Notes: a model not told the origin generated them from the sequence alone. A stretch of DNA of 64,000 bases from Eleginops maclovinus (GCF_036324505.1 NC_086362.1:4523043-4587042), one strand, 5' to 3'. Shown: positions 1 to 14,300, numbered from the stretch's first letter. Made by a program: numbers and translations.

Positions 1-300
1 GTGTTGATTTATTCCGTATAGTTACTTGGTCATTACATAACTGTACATCATTTTATATTTAACATACTTGAAACCTTGAAAACATACCTGTACAAAACTT
101 CCAATACTACACAACACAATTCAAACAAAGCTCCTTGATATATAACATACATAGAATCTAAAATATTATCATCATTCATATTATTAAAGCATGGTCCTGG
201 TTCAGTTTCTACTTGTTTTTTGATTATCTTATCGTTTTTTTGGGCAACTACAAAGTATAATGTGGCTATGATACCAATCACTCTATTACTATCCATCACA
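1..300. other. Window edge, no supported gene
   Basis: AT-rich sequence upstream of the GC-rich irs leader. A minus-strand frame (ATG at 296, about 82 codons) is open here and somewhat hydrophobic. I recognise no family in it and see no splice or promoter context, so I do not call it a gene. Confidence 0.3.
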
Positions 301-933
301 AATCCGGAATAGGAGCACAGGAATGCACGAATGAAACGTCGGGAGCTCTGCTGTCAGAGCTCGGACCGGGTCCTTGAACGCACCGAGGATCCAGAGTACT
401 AGTACAGTGGTGAGTGACAGTCCTGCTGCTCCACGGTAGCTGCTCCGCTCATCAGCAACAAGGAGACTGGAGCAGGACAGCAGGGGTCGGGGGACAGACA
501 GACGGACAGACGGACAGACGGACAGACAGACAGACAGAGGGAGAAACAGACAGTCAGACAGTGTGGACTCTGCTGTGTAATGTGCAGTAAATGGGATTAA
601 ACCGCTTGGAGCAGCAGTAGTAGTAGTAGTAGTGGAGAGAAGGGGGAGCTGAGCGCGGAGCTGTGCCGCATGTGCTCGGCTGTGAGGAAAACTTGCACCG
701 GCCGGACAGAAAAACACCCTAAAGAACAAGCTTGAAAAGAGGGAAACTAACCGCAACTGCAGCCGCTAAGAAACCCTGGTTCAGGTTCAACCAGCGGGAC
801 TATTAGTAGCAGCGAGCCGACCCTTGCCTCCCCTCTTTCACATGCCTGCGTTGATGTGGAAGAGAGGGAGGGGAGCGGATGAATTATCACTCTTAACTTA
901 AAAAATAGTTTGGTGTTGTATGAGAGAAATAAC
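301..933 (+). promoter_or_regulatory. irs proximal promoter / 5' leader
   Basis: Base composition changes from AT-rich to GC-rich near 300, as at a CpG-type vertebrate promoter. No TATA box is obvious. The stretch holds a GGACAGAC-type repeat (about 491-540) and a TAG trinucleotide run (about 612-632). Short upstream reading frames start with ATG at 580, 591, 670, 842 and 920. The last ends in a TGA at 935-937 that overlaps the main start codon at 934. Where transcription starts is inferred, not seen. Confidence 0.5.
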
Positions 934-1300
934 ATGATGTCGGTTGTTATAGAGAGCCAACAAGCGTGCGAGCTCCAGAGCACCGAGGACGTGCGGAAGA
1001 GTGGCTATCTCCGCAAGCAGAAGTCCATGCACCGGCGGTACTTCGTCCTCCGCGCCGCCTCTGAGCGCGGCCCGGCCCGCCTGGAGTACTACGAGAGCGA
1101 GAAGAAATTCCGCGGCAAGGCCCCCGTCCCGAAGAAAGCGGTGGCTCTGGAGACATGCTTCAACATAAACAAGCGGGCAGACTCCAAGAACAAGCACATG
1201 ATAGTGCTCTACACCCGGGCGGAGAGCTTCGCCATCGCCGCGGAGAACGAGGCGGACCAGGACGAGTGGTACCAGGCCATGGTGGAGCTGCAGTGCAAAA
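934..1300 (+). CDS. Insulin receptor substrate (IRS1-like), coding exon 1: PH domain
   Basis: This exon encodes the N-terminus and pleckstrin homology domain (about residues 20-122) of an insulin receptor substrate, the cytoplasmic docking protein phosphorylated by the insulin and IGF1 receptors; the PH domain holds it near the membrane. Recognisable stretches are GYLRKQKSMHRRYFVLRAAS, LEYYESEKKFR, CFNINKRADSKNKH and the final WYQAM helix; they match IRS1 better than IRS2. Two ATGs stand in tandem at 934 and 937, with A at -3; I use the first. Upstream in-frame codons lack an ATG. The exon ends after a TGC AAA A triplet series at a strong GTAAGT donor (1301), phase 1, which matches the acceptor at 10707. 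The full protein is about 1,285 residues, close to mammalian IRS1. A separate PH exon is unlike human IRS1, whose coding region lies in one exon. Confidence 0.9.
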
Positions 1301-4300
1301 GTAAGTCACACAAACACACACACGCACACACTCTCACACACACTTTAATACTGTATGAGGCTGTGCATGCAAGGAGAAACGTGGCAATGCCTGCAGAGCT
1401 GCACTGCAGATCGGGACATGTTTCATTCTTTGGATAGTTTGCAGGGGTTGTTTAAATAATCATTACAGCTTGCCAAGCCAAGTTTACATAGTTTGTGACC
1501 CGAGCTTCACTCCCATTACCTGATATTAGAGTTTAAATGTGTTTCATACTTTTAGTACTGGTCTTGCATATGACCTCTGAGGGGAATGTGTGTAAACATG
1601 TGCCTTTTAAGCCTCACTGTGGAGTTTATCCTCCCCAGCACTCCTTATCATGCTAGTGTCAGGCTAGATGTTTACTCCTAGACCTTTTGGGGTTTCTCTC
1701 TCTGTTGGCCTCAGCTGTGTGCAAGCTTTGACTCTCTTACCCAACTCAAACACACCCTGCCCTCTTGTTTGGTTTGCATGCCCTGCTGACACTGCAATAT
1801 TACATCAGGCATTGATCCAAGAGGAGCAGAGAAATTGTCCCAAAAGTTGTGACACAGAAGCACATATGCACCTGTCAACCTCAGTCCTTCATTTAAAATG
1901 TATTCCCTGATTGACTTCATTAAGCAGCTTAACCTGTCCTTTTTTTGCATGCCGGATTTTGGTGTATATCAGCCTCTTGTGTCAACACAGCTGTCGGCAC
2001 AAAAAGTGGTGAGCAGGGCAGTTTTCATATCACCTGTTAGCCGTCCCTCTGTAAGAGAGAGCAGAGGCCATAAAGGTACCCATGACGCAAAAGATACGGG
2101 TTCAAGGTGCACATGACCTCCTCCCTCTGTTACATAAAACACCTGAGGAAGGGATATTGCATATTCAGATTTATTACCTACTCTTGTTTTTCATTTCAAA
2201 CCGGGTGAGAGCAAGTTTTTTCAAAGTTAAGAGGCATCGGGTTGATTTAGGAGCTCCAAAAAGTTGGGCTGCCCCCGCTAAGTCGACTAAGATTTACTTT
2301 TTTTATGCTGAATAAGAAATATTTGGACGCCTTTCTGGTACAAACATGATTTAAAGTAGTGCTTTTGCATGCTTCTTATAAAAGAAGCACACTCATCCAA
2401 ACTTTTTTTTGTTGATGAAATTGATAAGTAAAAGTTGAATTTAATTTAGGAGAGCTCCTCCAGAAAGTTGCATAAGTGGAATCCAGTGTTGCCTCTGCAG
2501 ATTTGGAATTGGTGTCAACGCTGCGCCTCCCCCTGTTGCTCTAACACAACTGGCTCTGTGTGTTTGTGTGTGTTCCACCCACTCTTCCCAAGTATTTGTC
2601 GAGTTTGTGCGAGACGGTAGAGCGAATAGACAGATGTTGGGGCCTGGGGAATTGTGAGAAACTGACTCCTGCAACCTTTTTTTACACCCTCCTTCCAAAA
2701 ACTGTCTCCTAACGGAAAGCCATCTAATCTACAAAGTGCTTGTGTGTAAAGGTCAGATGTACAGATATGGGCTGCAGCTCAGCAGGTGAAGAGCCTTCCA
2801 AGGGAACCATTCAACTGGCCGTCTCAAAATCATGACGATGCATTCGCTGTCTGTGAGATTACTCTTCTCCGTCTTTTGTTGCCTAAAGTGTTGGGTTTCT
2901 CTTGTAAATCACCCTACCTTGACAGTGACAAAGCGCTGCGGCCGAGCTGCTGTGTAAACCAGCACGTTGGCAGGCATTGTCATGTGGTATGCGCTGCAGT
3001 TCGCTCAGAGTTTCTCCTCCATATGAAAGAAAAACTAGGCCACACATGATCCAGGCTCGCATAGGAAGAGTTTCGTAAGAGGGGTAGGGTCATACTGCCT
3101 AAACCTGCAGTGCGAAAATAGCTTAAACGCACACACACACACGCTGAACGGTGTCAGGATTCCTGACTGTAATAACCCTCCTCTGGTATGTGCAGCTCGT
3201 ACACAGTTTCAAGTCTTCGGTGCCGGTATGTTGATGGAACCTCCACACCCCACTGCGCTGTCTCCCACACATTGTCTACACTCACCGTCACTCATACTAC
3301 TGTCGAGTGTTTGTCCCCTACTCGTCCCACTGGGGAAACGGAAGAATTCACAGCCTAGCAGATTAAGAAAGGGCACAGCGCCAAGAGATGCTGCACTGTG
3401 TGTCCACATATTTTCCGGAGGACCACTCCCTCAATTTGATACCTCTGTATCAGCTCATAAAAATCAAAGTCATGGGTTTAAGATTGGAATTTTTGAGTCT
3501 CACAGCAAGACGTTCCTCTGTTGTGAAAGCACAATAAATACTGTACCCGCCCAGGCTGCCATATAGTGCTCTGGGCCTGGGAAACTCACCTAAAGCAGCC
3601 CGGGAACCGTCCAATATTACCCAGCCTCCCCTCAAGCCTGTGGTAATTACACAAACACGAGCCAGCTGCCGTGCAGGCCGATATAAGGATCCCAGTTATT
3701 TGTTCAGCTGAGTCCAGTAAGACCCTTTCGGGCAGCGAGTACAGTATCAGGCTTGCGGGCAGCTATTTACTCAACTATTAGGAGTCAGTCGAGTGTGTAA
3801 AGGCTTAACCTCGATGGAACGGGCGCAGGCACGGCCCACAGGCGACGTTTGCCAGGAAAACGGTCCCGCAGCTCAGGCACCACCCCAGAATTGTTGTTGA
3901 CCTCAATAAAACAACATGGCAACAGTCCAACTTTGGAGCCTGTGGCACTAAACAAGGGAGAAACACCCATACGTGCACAACGGCTGCTTTTTATTACAGC
4001 AGCGAAATAAAAGCATGGCCACAACAAACCATACAACCATTTTGGTAATGGTTTAATTGGTGTGGTTGTTTACCAAGAACATGTTTTGTACTGCTGATTG
4101 AAAAGACAAAGACGGACGTGATTCACCAGAATGATCAAAACGATGAAACTATGAGGGAAATAATCATCGGTTGCAGCTCCACAATAAGATGTAATGATAG
4201 TTTCAGACAGACTTAAATTCCAATTAAGGCAGCTTCCCTTAAACTTACTTTTATCTTCACATAAACATCAGGTCCACCTACTGGGTTTTCTAAGCAAACT

Positions 4301-7300
4301 CAATCCGTTTGTCTTCAACTGAGATGCGCTAGGTAAAAAAAAATGAATACACCATTATTCGTTCAAACAATCATCGGCTTTAAGTGGTCATAAAACGGAT
4401 CATAAATTGCAACCTTAACCAAGAGCATGTATATCTTCTCAGATGGAGGTTTATTGACATCACAGCAGTACAGTAAATCTCTGGAATTTAGTTTTCCATG
4501 TTCAAAGCTCCAAAAAAATGACATCTGAGAAACAAGATCTGTTTCCAAATATAACAATATGGATATTCATGCTTACCCACAAACCTCAATGTTTTCAGAC
4601 ATCTGTGATTATCGTGATGTAATTTTTGACTCTCTTGTAAGTACCACTTACCAAATGGCAGTGTTGCAAAACCCCTTAAATCTGAATTGATTTAAGGACA
4701 TTGGAACAGTGTATAAGAAGCCTCATTAGCAGACTGGAGGGGTTCTTATCCAGGATTGTTGTTTGGATGCTTCAACCAATGAGATATAGATCTCACCAGT
4801 GGCTCGCCGAGCTGAGCGATTAAATGTTAAGCCGCGCTTAAGAACCGCTCATCTCCCTAATTAGGCGGTAATTATTGTCTCGAGGGGCAGACGCTGGTGG
4901 CCCGACAGACCCTGTGTGCTAACAAAGTCAGAAATGACAGAGTCCCAGGAGGAAAACATGCAATCTGGAGTTGAGAAAATGATCTGTGGCCTTATTTTTG
5001 AGCATATCTAACCTTAAGTCATGCAATCCAGGCTCGAGTTGTGAGCTGCCACAAGTTATTTCCTCTGCATAAATAGTTTGTGCACATTAACACCCTGTAA
5101 TTTCATTTAACACGACAAGCTGGCCAGCTCCGGCTTGTTTGTGATGCCGCGGTTCGTCGCGTCACAGCGGCAGAGAGACGTGGTGAGTGTGAGATGGCCT
5201 TGAGCACTGCGCTTCACGTTTCCGCCGAGGCAGCCCGTCAATTAAGTGCTCCGGTTTGATCGACAGTGTAACATGGCCAGGGGCCAGCCGGATCCATTTG
5301 GTCAATGAGCTCCCATATGTTGAGCAGGACAGAACCCTGGGGCTTTAAATGCATGGTAACCTTTTATAGCCAGCCGTATTGATTGCTGTTGGTTGACGCT
5401 AGACCATTACCTCTGTCATAGTGGAGGTCAGCGGGTTCATGAGCTGGGATTTATCAGCCTCACGGTGAATGCATTAGAAAGACACATGGGTGAGAGCCGT
5501 CCTCATTATCTGGCTTGCTGCTCCTCGGGGGTTACAATACAAGATTCAGCATTGATTACTGTACTGTAACACCAGTGCCTCCCCAGATATGGGATGAATC
5601 CTGTCAGTCCCGTACATCTCAAATGCTAAAAACATGCCCATCAAAAATGTAAGACGACCCTTTTTGTGCTTTGAATGAAAATCCAGGAGTTTTCCACTAA
5701 AATGAAGTGGTTTAAAAATGTTTTCTACATCTTTAACTCTGAGGAATGTATACAGGGTATTGAAGAGTTGGAGTTTCTTATTTCCTTTTGACGCACAATG
5801 TCCTAGTAAAAACTCCATACAATCCTTATAGATTATGTATCAAACTGTTCCTTTTCTAGAGAATTTCAAAAAATCCTGATTTATTAAGACTGTAACTGAT
5901 TTTTGCATGACTTTAGCCCAAGTTATTAAGTATGACTAGGCAGATAGTGTCTAAATAAGTACAGTAACAGTATCACTGCATAAGGGTACATGGGCAAGTG
6001 CATCTATTCTACTATGTATAGGAATTGCATCGATGTGAACTGTATACTTAAACCTGTACTTCCTATTTGATTTTAAAACCTTAATTCCACTTCTTTCATG
6101 TGCTTCCATGAGAATACTTTATGTTGAAACAGAAAGTTGGAGAGGCCTCTCGCCGAGAAGACCAGAACGAATTCCTGAATAATTTAATTCCCGAATTGAA
6201 TTTATCTGCTTTGGAAGATTTGCGCCGTCACTTGTTTTAAAAAAAGGCGTACTATTTTGGAATTTAAGTTCCTAAGAACACACTTCAAGTTCGAGGCCTC
6301 TTTTGCTTGTTCTGATTTTTCTGAGAAAATGTTTGTTTACTTTCTCCGAGCCAGACTCGCCAAAACAGTTCAAGATGGCTGCCAGTTTGGTGAGTGCGGA
6401 TTTCGCTGCACTTTCATGGAGCTTTTTCATGCGTCTTGTCTAGGGACAGCAAACCTTGGATGCGTCACCGATAATTTCATGCTCTTATGTTTGTGAGAGT
6501 GTGTGTCAGTGTGTGTGTGTGTGTGTGTGTGTGCTCCTCTAACAGGAACCACATGTGAAATGAACCTCAGGCAGATGCTGGTGTCGGGGAGGCATTGTGT
6601 CCCCGAGTGTGGGCCCAGATAGGGGGATTACAGATGGTAGAGACGGATGAAAAGATAGGAAGTTGAGGAGTTTAAAAAGAGGAAAATGGGCACACGTGGG
6701 AGCAACAGATTAGACCAACTGCTTTTAACTGCAGGGTGGTTGACTTTTCTTCCTCTACCACATACATGCGAAGACAAAAAGTCCACAGCTGTCTCCTATC
6801 TGGTAACATGGGAGGGCAGCGGTGGGGGTGATGTAAGGGGCCACAGTGGCTCAGATAGGGGGGAAGAAAATGGGGTTTAGACCTCAGAAGTTCTGTTTTG
6901 CGGTGTTATGGCGCAGCACAGCATGCTAGGGCAATGAGGTCAGAAACTTGAAACACAACCTGAGAGCCAGACGGTTCATTGCCAGAGTAGTTTCCCTGAT
7001 TTACGGGCTGCATTAGCTAACTAAGAAGAGGGATTTTATTATGAATTTTGCGATAAATTTCAATCACTCAAGTCTTTTTTTGTCCCACAGGCAAAACTGA
7101 CAGGTTTTACAGAAAGGGATAAAATACAGAGACGGAAGGATGGATAAAATAAAATAAAGTAAATAATGGTTGTAGGTTGAAAAGAAAGATGGTGGTGATG
7201 CTGTCTATACTTTTTGCTTTAGTATCTAGGCTTATTTAGATGTTTGAACTGAAATCTTGAATAACTACAATCCCACCCAGTGTTTAAATAACAAACCCCC

Positions 7301-8795
7301 TTATCCTGTTCTTGCTGATACAACCCACAGGGCCCCCAAGAACCCTTATGGAAGACCTACTTCCTTACAGTTTGTGTGTTAACGATAACAATAATCAGCC
7401 TGTCACTTGGGGAGGAGCAGTCGATATCCCAGCAGGCATCTGGTAGCCCCGGGGTAAATATCACCGCCCTCAACACACATACTCCCCTATAGCATGATAA
7501 AAAGCAAGGGAGACATGGAGCCGCCTCAACGGCATGAAACTCCCACGTACAGTAATATCCCAGTTTTTAAAAATGAGGTTAGATCATGGCCTCTTTTTAT
7601 ATAGGTTCTCAAGGGAGGCAGCTCCAACGTAGCAAATATACGGCATGAATAGAGGGCAGTGTTGGTCGTGTAGGTTACCAGTCGTGAGGCGCGCGGAGAC
7701 TGAAAGTTTCATGTGTGGTCGGGGGCGCAAGTGGAGTAAATAACCGATGCATGAATAAGCCAGTGTAAGTTGCTTTCAAGTTGCTAAAAAGGGGGAAACA
7801 ACTTTGAAATACGTCACCTTTAACGAACGCTTTGACCTGATATACTCTTGTTCAAGGTGGTTTGAAGGTTGCGTGACTATTTTTCCGCAGGCATCGCCCT
7901 TATGCAACCAGCAGGCTCCACGCAGATGCTTTATGACCTCCCGCTGCGTCTGCTTTCATGTGCTCCAGTCCTTGGATTCATCACCTGCTGAGCGGCATTA
8001 TGTGTGTGTTTTCTGAGGGTTCATCATATCGTATAGGGGTGGCAAACGCTGCCCTGTTGATAACCTCTTCGTGCTAAGAGGAGGAGGAAAAAAAAGTACA
8101 ACGCTCTCAACAACCATATCCGCCGAGCACCGCGCTGACATGCAGGTCCCCCGGAGCACAGCCAGCAGCGTTCTATAATTCATACGGCTCCATGTAGGAT
8201 CAACCATAGCTTTATGTAACCATGAAGAAAAGGTCTGTGGTGTCCAATAGGGGGAATTCACTCCGCACCGCTGTAGGAAGCTCTTAAAGGGCGCTTCCTT
8301 CAGTAAGTGTGTGAAGCCTTGAGTGGCCCTGAGATCAAGAGGTGTGTGTTTGTGTAGAAGTGATGTCAAGGGCACAGCTACCGTTTAAGGCTTCACTGTA
8401 CTCAAAACAAACAAGGATTTTTCTCCCCTAAAGAGATGTTAAACGGCTCTTGAACAGAACAAGTCGATGCTGCAGCGCAGTCGCAGAATCACGAAACGGG
8501 GGCCTAGAAAGTTTAACTTGAGAAAAAATAAAGCCTGTGATTATATTTTATAATCCAAGCCAGACTAAAATTAACTTTTCCCCCCTTAGAAATTCTTCTT
8601 AAAGGACATTCTTTCCCACCGATATCTCTTTGCAATCTGTGTTCCCTCGATCCCTACTGAAAAATTCCCAAACCATCCCTTCCTGTTGTAAATTTAAATG
8701 GAGAAGGCAAACAGGGCTCCTCGCACACAGAGAGCAGCAGTGCATGAAACAGCCATGCATGGCCTTGAGTGAGTCATCTAATGTAGGGGGAGTGC

Positions 8796-8897
<102 letters not shown>

Positions 8898-10181
8898 CCA
8901 CATAGCCACAGCCTCCATGGCTTTCAACAAAACATCTATTCTAAGTCTCTTTCAAGTTGCGATCCTTCAATTTTGGGGAAGCGAAGCGAAGGAAGACACG
9001 TCAGACTCTCCCCCCCCCCCCCCTACTTTTGCAATCACTAGTCAAAAATGTTTTTGGGGGAAATGTTTGTCACAGTGGAAGATCTGCTAACATGGCCTCC
9101 ACTGTGTATGCTTCTTGTCTACATATGGTTGCCATTGTAGGATTTGCAGCAGAAGCATGGGAAAGGAAGAACAAACGCACGCAGGCATACAATCCTACTG
9201 CGTGTGTAATTCAGTCAGGGTGCCCTGTGATTAGCATAATTGGGCCAAAATGATTGCTCAAACTAGAATATCACTTGGCCTTTTGTGATCATATATGATA
9301 TGTCACTCAGTAACTTGTCAAATAAAGTCATCGATATTTCAATGTTGGCAGATGTGATAGGTTTAATAAAGCAGGTGCTCATTATTGTACAAAGAACATC
9401 TTGTTCCTGGGGAGCTTCTGGTTCTCAGGCTCCTCACAAAGTTGATTGATTCTGTGTTGTAAACTTATATCATGTTCAGACAAACCCAACCTGGCATCTC
9501 TCAGAAAATGTGGTACGCGGTGGGAAAGGGACTTTGTTTAGGGAACAATTTAGGGTGGATCCTTGAAGGAAAAATAATTATTCTATTACATTGCATCATG
9601 GTATTGCTGTAATCCTCTGCCTTTGAGCAAACACATGTGAGGTTCCTTGTAGCGGCAAGTTAAAGAGCTTTGAGGTAAATCTGTGATATATTCAGAGGCG
9701 GTGTCAATAGCTGCCAACAATGAGATGCACAGCATGCAAGCATTAAGGCAATTTTCTGGGTTCCTGCTTTAGATCTGTGAATAATAAGGTGACTTAAAAC
9801 ACAAAACAGCGGCTAAGTGTTGTAGTTAGTAAGTAAGTCCCCAGCTTTTGTTTGGCTGCTACCAGCCCTGGATCAAATCTCACCAAGAGCTTTCTCTCCT
9901 GTATTTCCTCGCCTCAGTAATTCACGACTGTCTGAATACAGAAACACAAAGGGTGAATGGGCTGCTTGTTCTCCCACTTAAAGACACAATATTTTATAAG
10001 TTTACAAAGCTGCAGAAAAGGGATTTTGAGGAGCTTATTAAGTCGTCTGCTCTCAGGTTTCTTTCTCGGTTTTGGAGAAGATTCTCTTATTAAGCATTTT
10101 CAAGTTTTCCACAACGGTTGCTCTCCTTTCAAAGTCATCATTTTTAACGAGAGGCTTCAGTTGTCAACAGTTTCATTTTTC

Positions 10182-10394
<213 letters not shown>

Positions 10395-10706
10395 AATGAC
10401 ACCCCAGGTATGGAGCCTGCAGGTACAGTTGGCAGGTTTCACAAGCTCCTGCACGCTCTGTATAAGCCAGATCTGGTTTGCAAATCTCTGAAAAGCACAA
10501 TATCAGCAGAGCTTACATAATAAAGGCCCCTGGCCCTCCACCAAGAGGTAAATAGTGGCGGTTTCACTTGGTGTTCAGCTTTGTTCACAGATGCTTGAAG
10601 GTCACGTCAGTGTTAAATTGTAGCCTGAGTTATTCGTCCTTTATTATAACAGTTAATGCCTTTCAGTTTTTTCATAATCCTCCTTTTTTGTTTCTCTCTT
10701 TTTTAG

Positions 10707-11008
10707 GTAAGAACCCCACTGACACCGTGGAAGGTGGAGACTATGGAATACCCAATCCCGGACCTGCGTTCAAAGAGGTGTGGCAGGTGAAGGTGTGGCC
10801 CAAAGGCCTGGGTCAAGCCAAGAACCTGGTGGGCATCTACCGCCTTTGCCTGACTGACAAGACGGTCAACTTTGTCAAGCTCAACTCGGATGCTGCTGCC
10901 GTTGTGCTGCAGCTGATGAACGTCCGGCGCTGCGGCCATTCAGAAAACTTCTTCTTCGTGGAGGTGGGACGCTCTGCCGTGACAGGCCCGGGCGAGTTCT
11001 GGATGCAG
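10707..11008 (+). CDS. Insulin receptor substrate (IRS1-like), coding exon 2: PTB domain
   Basis: Exon 2 gives residues 123-223 and most of the phosphotyrosine-binding domain, which recognises the NPxY motif in the juxtamembrane region of the activated insulin or IGF1 receptor. The acceptor is a long T-rich tract ending in AG at 10706. The single base carried from exon 1 plus GT makes a Ser codon, so phases agree. Typical IRS1 blocks are [18 protein letters not shown]-like [47 protein letters not shown] and [14 protein letters not shown]. The exon ends on a CAG codon at a GTGAGC donor (11009), phase 0. These residues are nearly identical to mammalian IRS1, so the fold and receptor binding are expected to be intact. 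Confidence 0.93.
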
Positions 11009-11395
11009 GTGAGCCTGTAATTTGCAATCACCTTTATGTTGAGAGTTGCACCCTCCAATCCCACATATATGTTAAAAAGCCTATAATCACTCAGAGAAAC
11101 CATAAAGGTCCTCAACGCTCAGGTTAAAGTTCATGTAAACCTACATTATGGCCCAATTCATAAAGGTAGTTGTTTTACCATAACTTAGGGGGGAAAAGAC
11201 TGCCCGAACATCGTAGTTCATCTGATTTGAATTGAAATCCAAACATGACTTTCCATAAGAATCAGAAATTAAATATGTCCAAATATCCACATTCTTTCAC
11301 TGGTCTTATTTGGAAACAACAATTAAATTACAAACAGCTGTGTCCGAATGACTGGTTTCCATTGTCTGAGAGTTTGTTTTGTTTCATTTTCTTAG
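11009..11395 (+). other. irs intron 2 (387 bp)
   Basis: Short AT-rich intron with GTGAGC at the donor and a T-rich tract ending in CTTAG at 11395. Nothing else is visible in it. Confidence 0.85.
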
Positions 11396-14300
11396 GTGGA
11401 TGATTCTGTTGTGGCGCAGAACATGCATGAAACCTTGCTAGAGGCCATGAAGGCACTAAGCGAGGAGTTCCGCCAACGCAGCAAGTCTCAGTCGAACTCC
11501 GGCCCTGGAGGAGGTGCTACTGCTTCTAACCCCATCAGTGTTCCCTCCCGCCGCCATCATCCGAACCCTCCTCCCAGCCAAGTGGGCTTCACCCGCCGAC
11601 CCCGTACGGAGCCTCCTGGAGGAGCTAACAACGGAGCAGGGGTCAACAGTGCCAATGCCTCTCCCACCCCACGGCATAGCTTTCCGAGATCTCGCACTGC
11701 TAGCGACGGGGGTAAAGGTGATGACGGTATGACGGGGAACATCCCGCTCCCGGGGCCTTGCTCCAGCCCCTCCACCAATGGCTCCTGCTCCACCACCCCA
11801 ATCCTCAGGTCAAAGTCAGCCCGTTCAGTCCCCACCACTGCTGCTAAAACTCCTCTTGGTTTGATGCGTTCTATCTCCACCCCAGTGCCCTCCCCAGCTC
11901 CCAGCCTCTCTTCCAGCTCTGGGCATGGTTCTGAGTTTGGATGCGTGACATCTGCTGGTGGTGGTCCGGGGTCTAGCGCCTACAGTCGAGTCCCCTCCCA
12001 TCGGGCGTCTGTATCGGGCTCGCCCAGTGACTATGGATCCTCAGACGAGTATGGCTCCAGTCCTGGGGACCCCTCTCACATCCCTTCCCCCAGCCTGCCA
12101 GGAAGCTCTGTTGGTAGCACTGGCAGCCAGTCCCTTTGTGATGAGGGAGCCAACTATATCCTAATGGGCCAACGAGGTGGTGGTGGTGGTTGTGGTAGCA
12201 GCAGTAACCAAGGAACCTTGACATCCAGTTCCCTACCAGCACCAGGAACACCCGCCTGTGGCTCCCAGCCCCAGACCAGGAGAGTGCTGCGCCGCTCCTC
12301 CAGCCGCGAATGTGAAGCTGAACGTCGGCTGCTGAGCAAACGGGCTTCATTGCCACCAATGGCCCTGGAGAGGCTGGCACCTCATCAGCGCAGAGGCGAG
12401 GAGCCGGCAGATGAAGATTCAGCCGATTACGCCATCATGTCCAGGAGCACCAGCCGCGAGTCCTTCGCTTCAAACTCCTCTTCCATACAGAGGGAATCTC
12501 TCATGAGTGCTGGCTCATCAGGGGGGGGAGGAGCGTACATGGATGTAGCTGGTGAGTTTAAAAGTGAAGTGGCTGAAGCAAGTGGTAATGTAGATATCGG
12601 TGTGGACAATGGATACATGTCAATGCTCCCGGGCGTGACTCAGCCTCCAGCACCCCTGTCCCAATCGTTGGCCGTCTCAGTCCCGGACTCAGATTCCAAA
12701 CCTGCTGATGACTACATGGCCATGATCCCGAACAACAGCGTGTCGCCACCTCAGCAGATCCGGCCACCACCAGCGTCTGACGGCTACATGATAATGTCCC
12801 CCAATAGCAGCTGCTCCCCTGACCAGCGTGGAGGTCTCTCTGGAGGTGCCTGGATGGGCAGTGGAAGTGCGGACAGCAGGGCAGGCAGTGACTATATGAA
12901 TATGTCTCCAATAAGTGCACGTTCCGTGAACGGCAGCCCCCCACCTCCTGAGCACACCGGTCATTTGGAGACCAGTTCTCAACAGCCAGCCCCTAAGATG
13001 GTGTATTCTTACTATTCCCTTCCCCGCTCATACAAACACAACCCCTCTGCCGGACACTTTGATGATGGTCCTGGGCGAGGCAGGAGACCCAATGGGAGTT
13101 GCAGTAGGGGAATGGGCGGAGGTAGGACGATGGGAGGGCGTCAGGAGCAAACAGCTGCAGGAAATTCAGCGGTTGGACGCCATCTGTCTCTCTCCTCTTC
13201 CTCATACTCCTCCAGCTCAGCCAGCAGCGAGAGCCTCGGGGAGAGTGAGGAACGAGCCTCTCAGGCGATGAGCATGGCCGGCGGCCCCCCCTCCAAAGAT
13301 GGTGGTAAGCTCCAGCAAAGACGGGGCACCAGTGGATTGTCCAAGCAGGGTAGCCACTGTAGGAACAGACCAGTGAGCCTGTTTGTCGATGTTTCCAAGG
13401 CGAATACCCTTCCCAGGGTCCGTGAAAACCCCCTGCCCCCAGAACCTAAGAGCCCTGGGGAGTATGTTAGCATTGAGTTTAAGGGGGAAAAGAGCAGCCA
13501 GACTGGGGTCGGGGGAGGGCGAGGCCGGGGTCTCCGGCACGGCTTATCACTGCCTCATGGCTCAAGCAGCAAGCATCCTCAACATAGGCCGACTTCCTGC
13601 TTAGGGAACTTTATCCCCCTCTCCCATAGCCCCTCTGCACCCATCACTCCCCCATCTGCCTCTGAATATGTCAACATGGACTTGGGGCCTTCTCCATGCC
13701 CCTCACCCCTCTCCCTTGCTCCAATAGTTTTCCCCCCTTTCCACACCCCTCCTACGCCCCCAACTCTTGCCCTCAAAGCCTGCAATGAGGGTACTACTAG
13801 CCCTCGTGAAGAGGGGGCCCAAGTAGCTGAAGCCCCCCTCAGGAAAAGCAGGGAAAGTGTCCCATCATTGTCTGAGTCTCAGTCCCCAACTTCCTGTGGA
13901 GACTACACAGAGATGGCCTTCAGCTTAAATAGCAACACCGTCCCAAGATCATCATCCAGTGTTTCTCCGAAAGCCCCATCCCCCACCAGGACTGATCCTT
14001 CAGTTCAACTGCTATCCAGAGGTCTGGACTTCCCCCTAACCAAACCCGGACCCAACCCAGACCACGGGGCTAAAGTTATCCGAGCCGACCCCCAAGGACG
14101 CAGACGCCACTGCTCAGAAACCTTCCTTGCTGCACCTTCCCTCCCCACCTCTACCTCTAACTCCTCTTCCTCCACTGCCTCCCTCTTTCCAGAACATGCC
14201 CAAGCTGTGGCCCGTCGGCTGGGCTTTGAAAGCATGCTGTGGGGGAACAGTGCTGTGAGCGATAACCCCCTCCCCGGACAGCAGTCCCTTCCCACAAACA

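Noticed and set aside
48..296. Minus frame of about 82 codons at the window edge
   Set aside because: Somewhat protein-like and hydrophobic, but AT-rich, without known motifs or gene context. It could be an exon of a gene beyond the edge.
11973..12380. Minus-strand frames of 60-135 codons inside the irs large exon
   Set aside because: GC-rich antisense shadows of a long coding exon, without splice or domain support.
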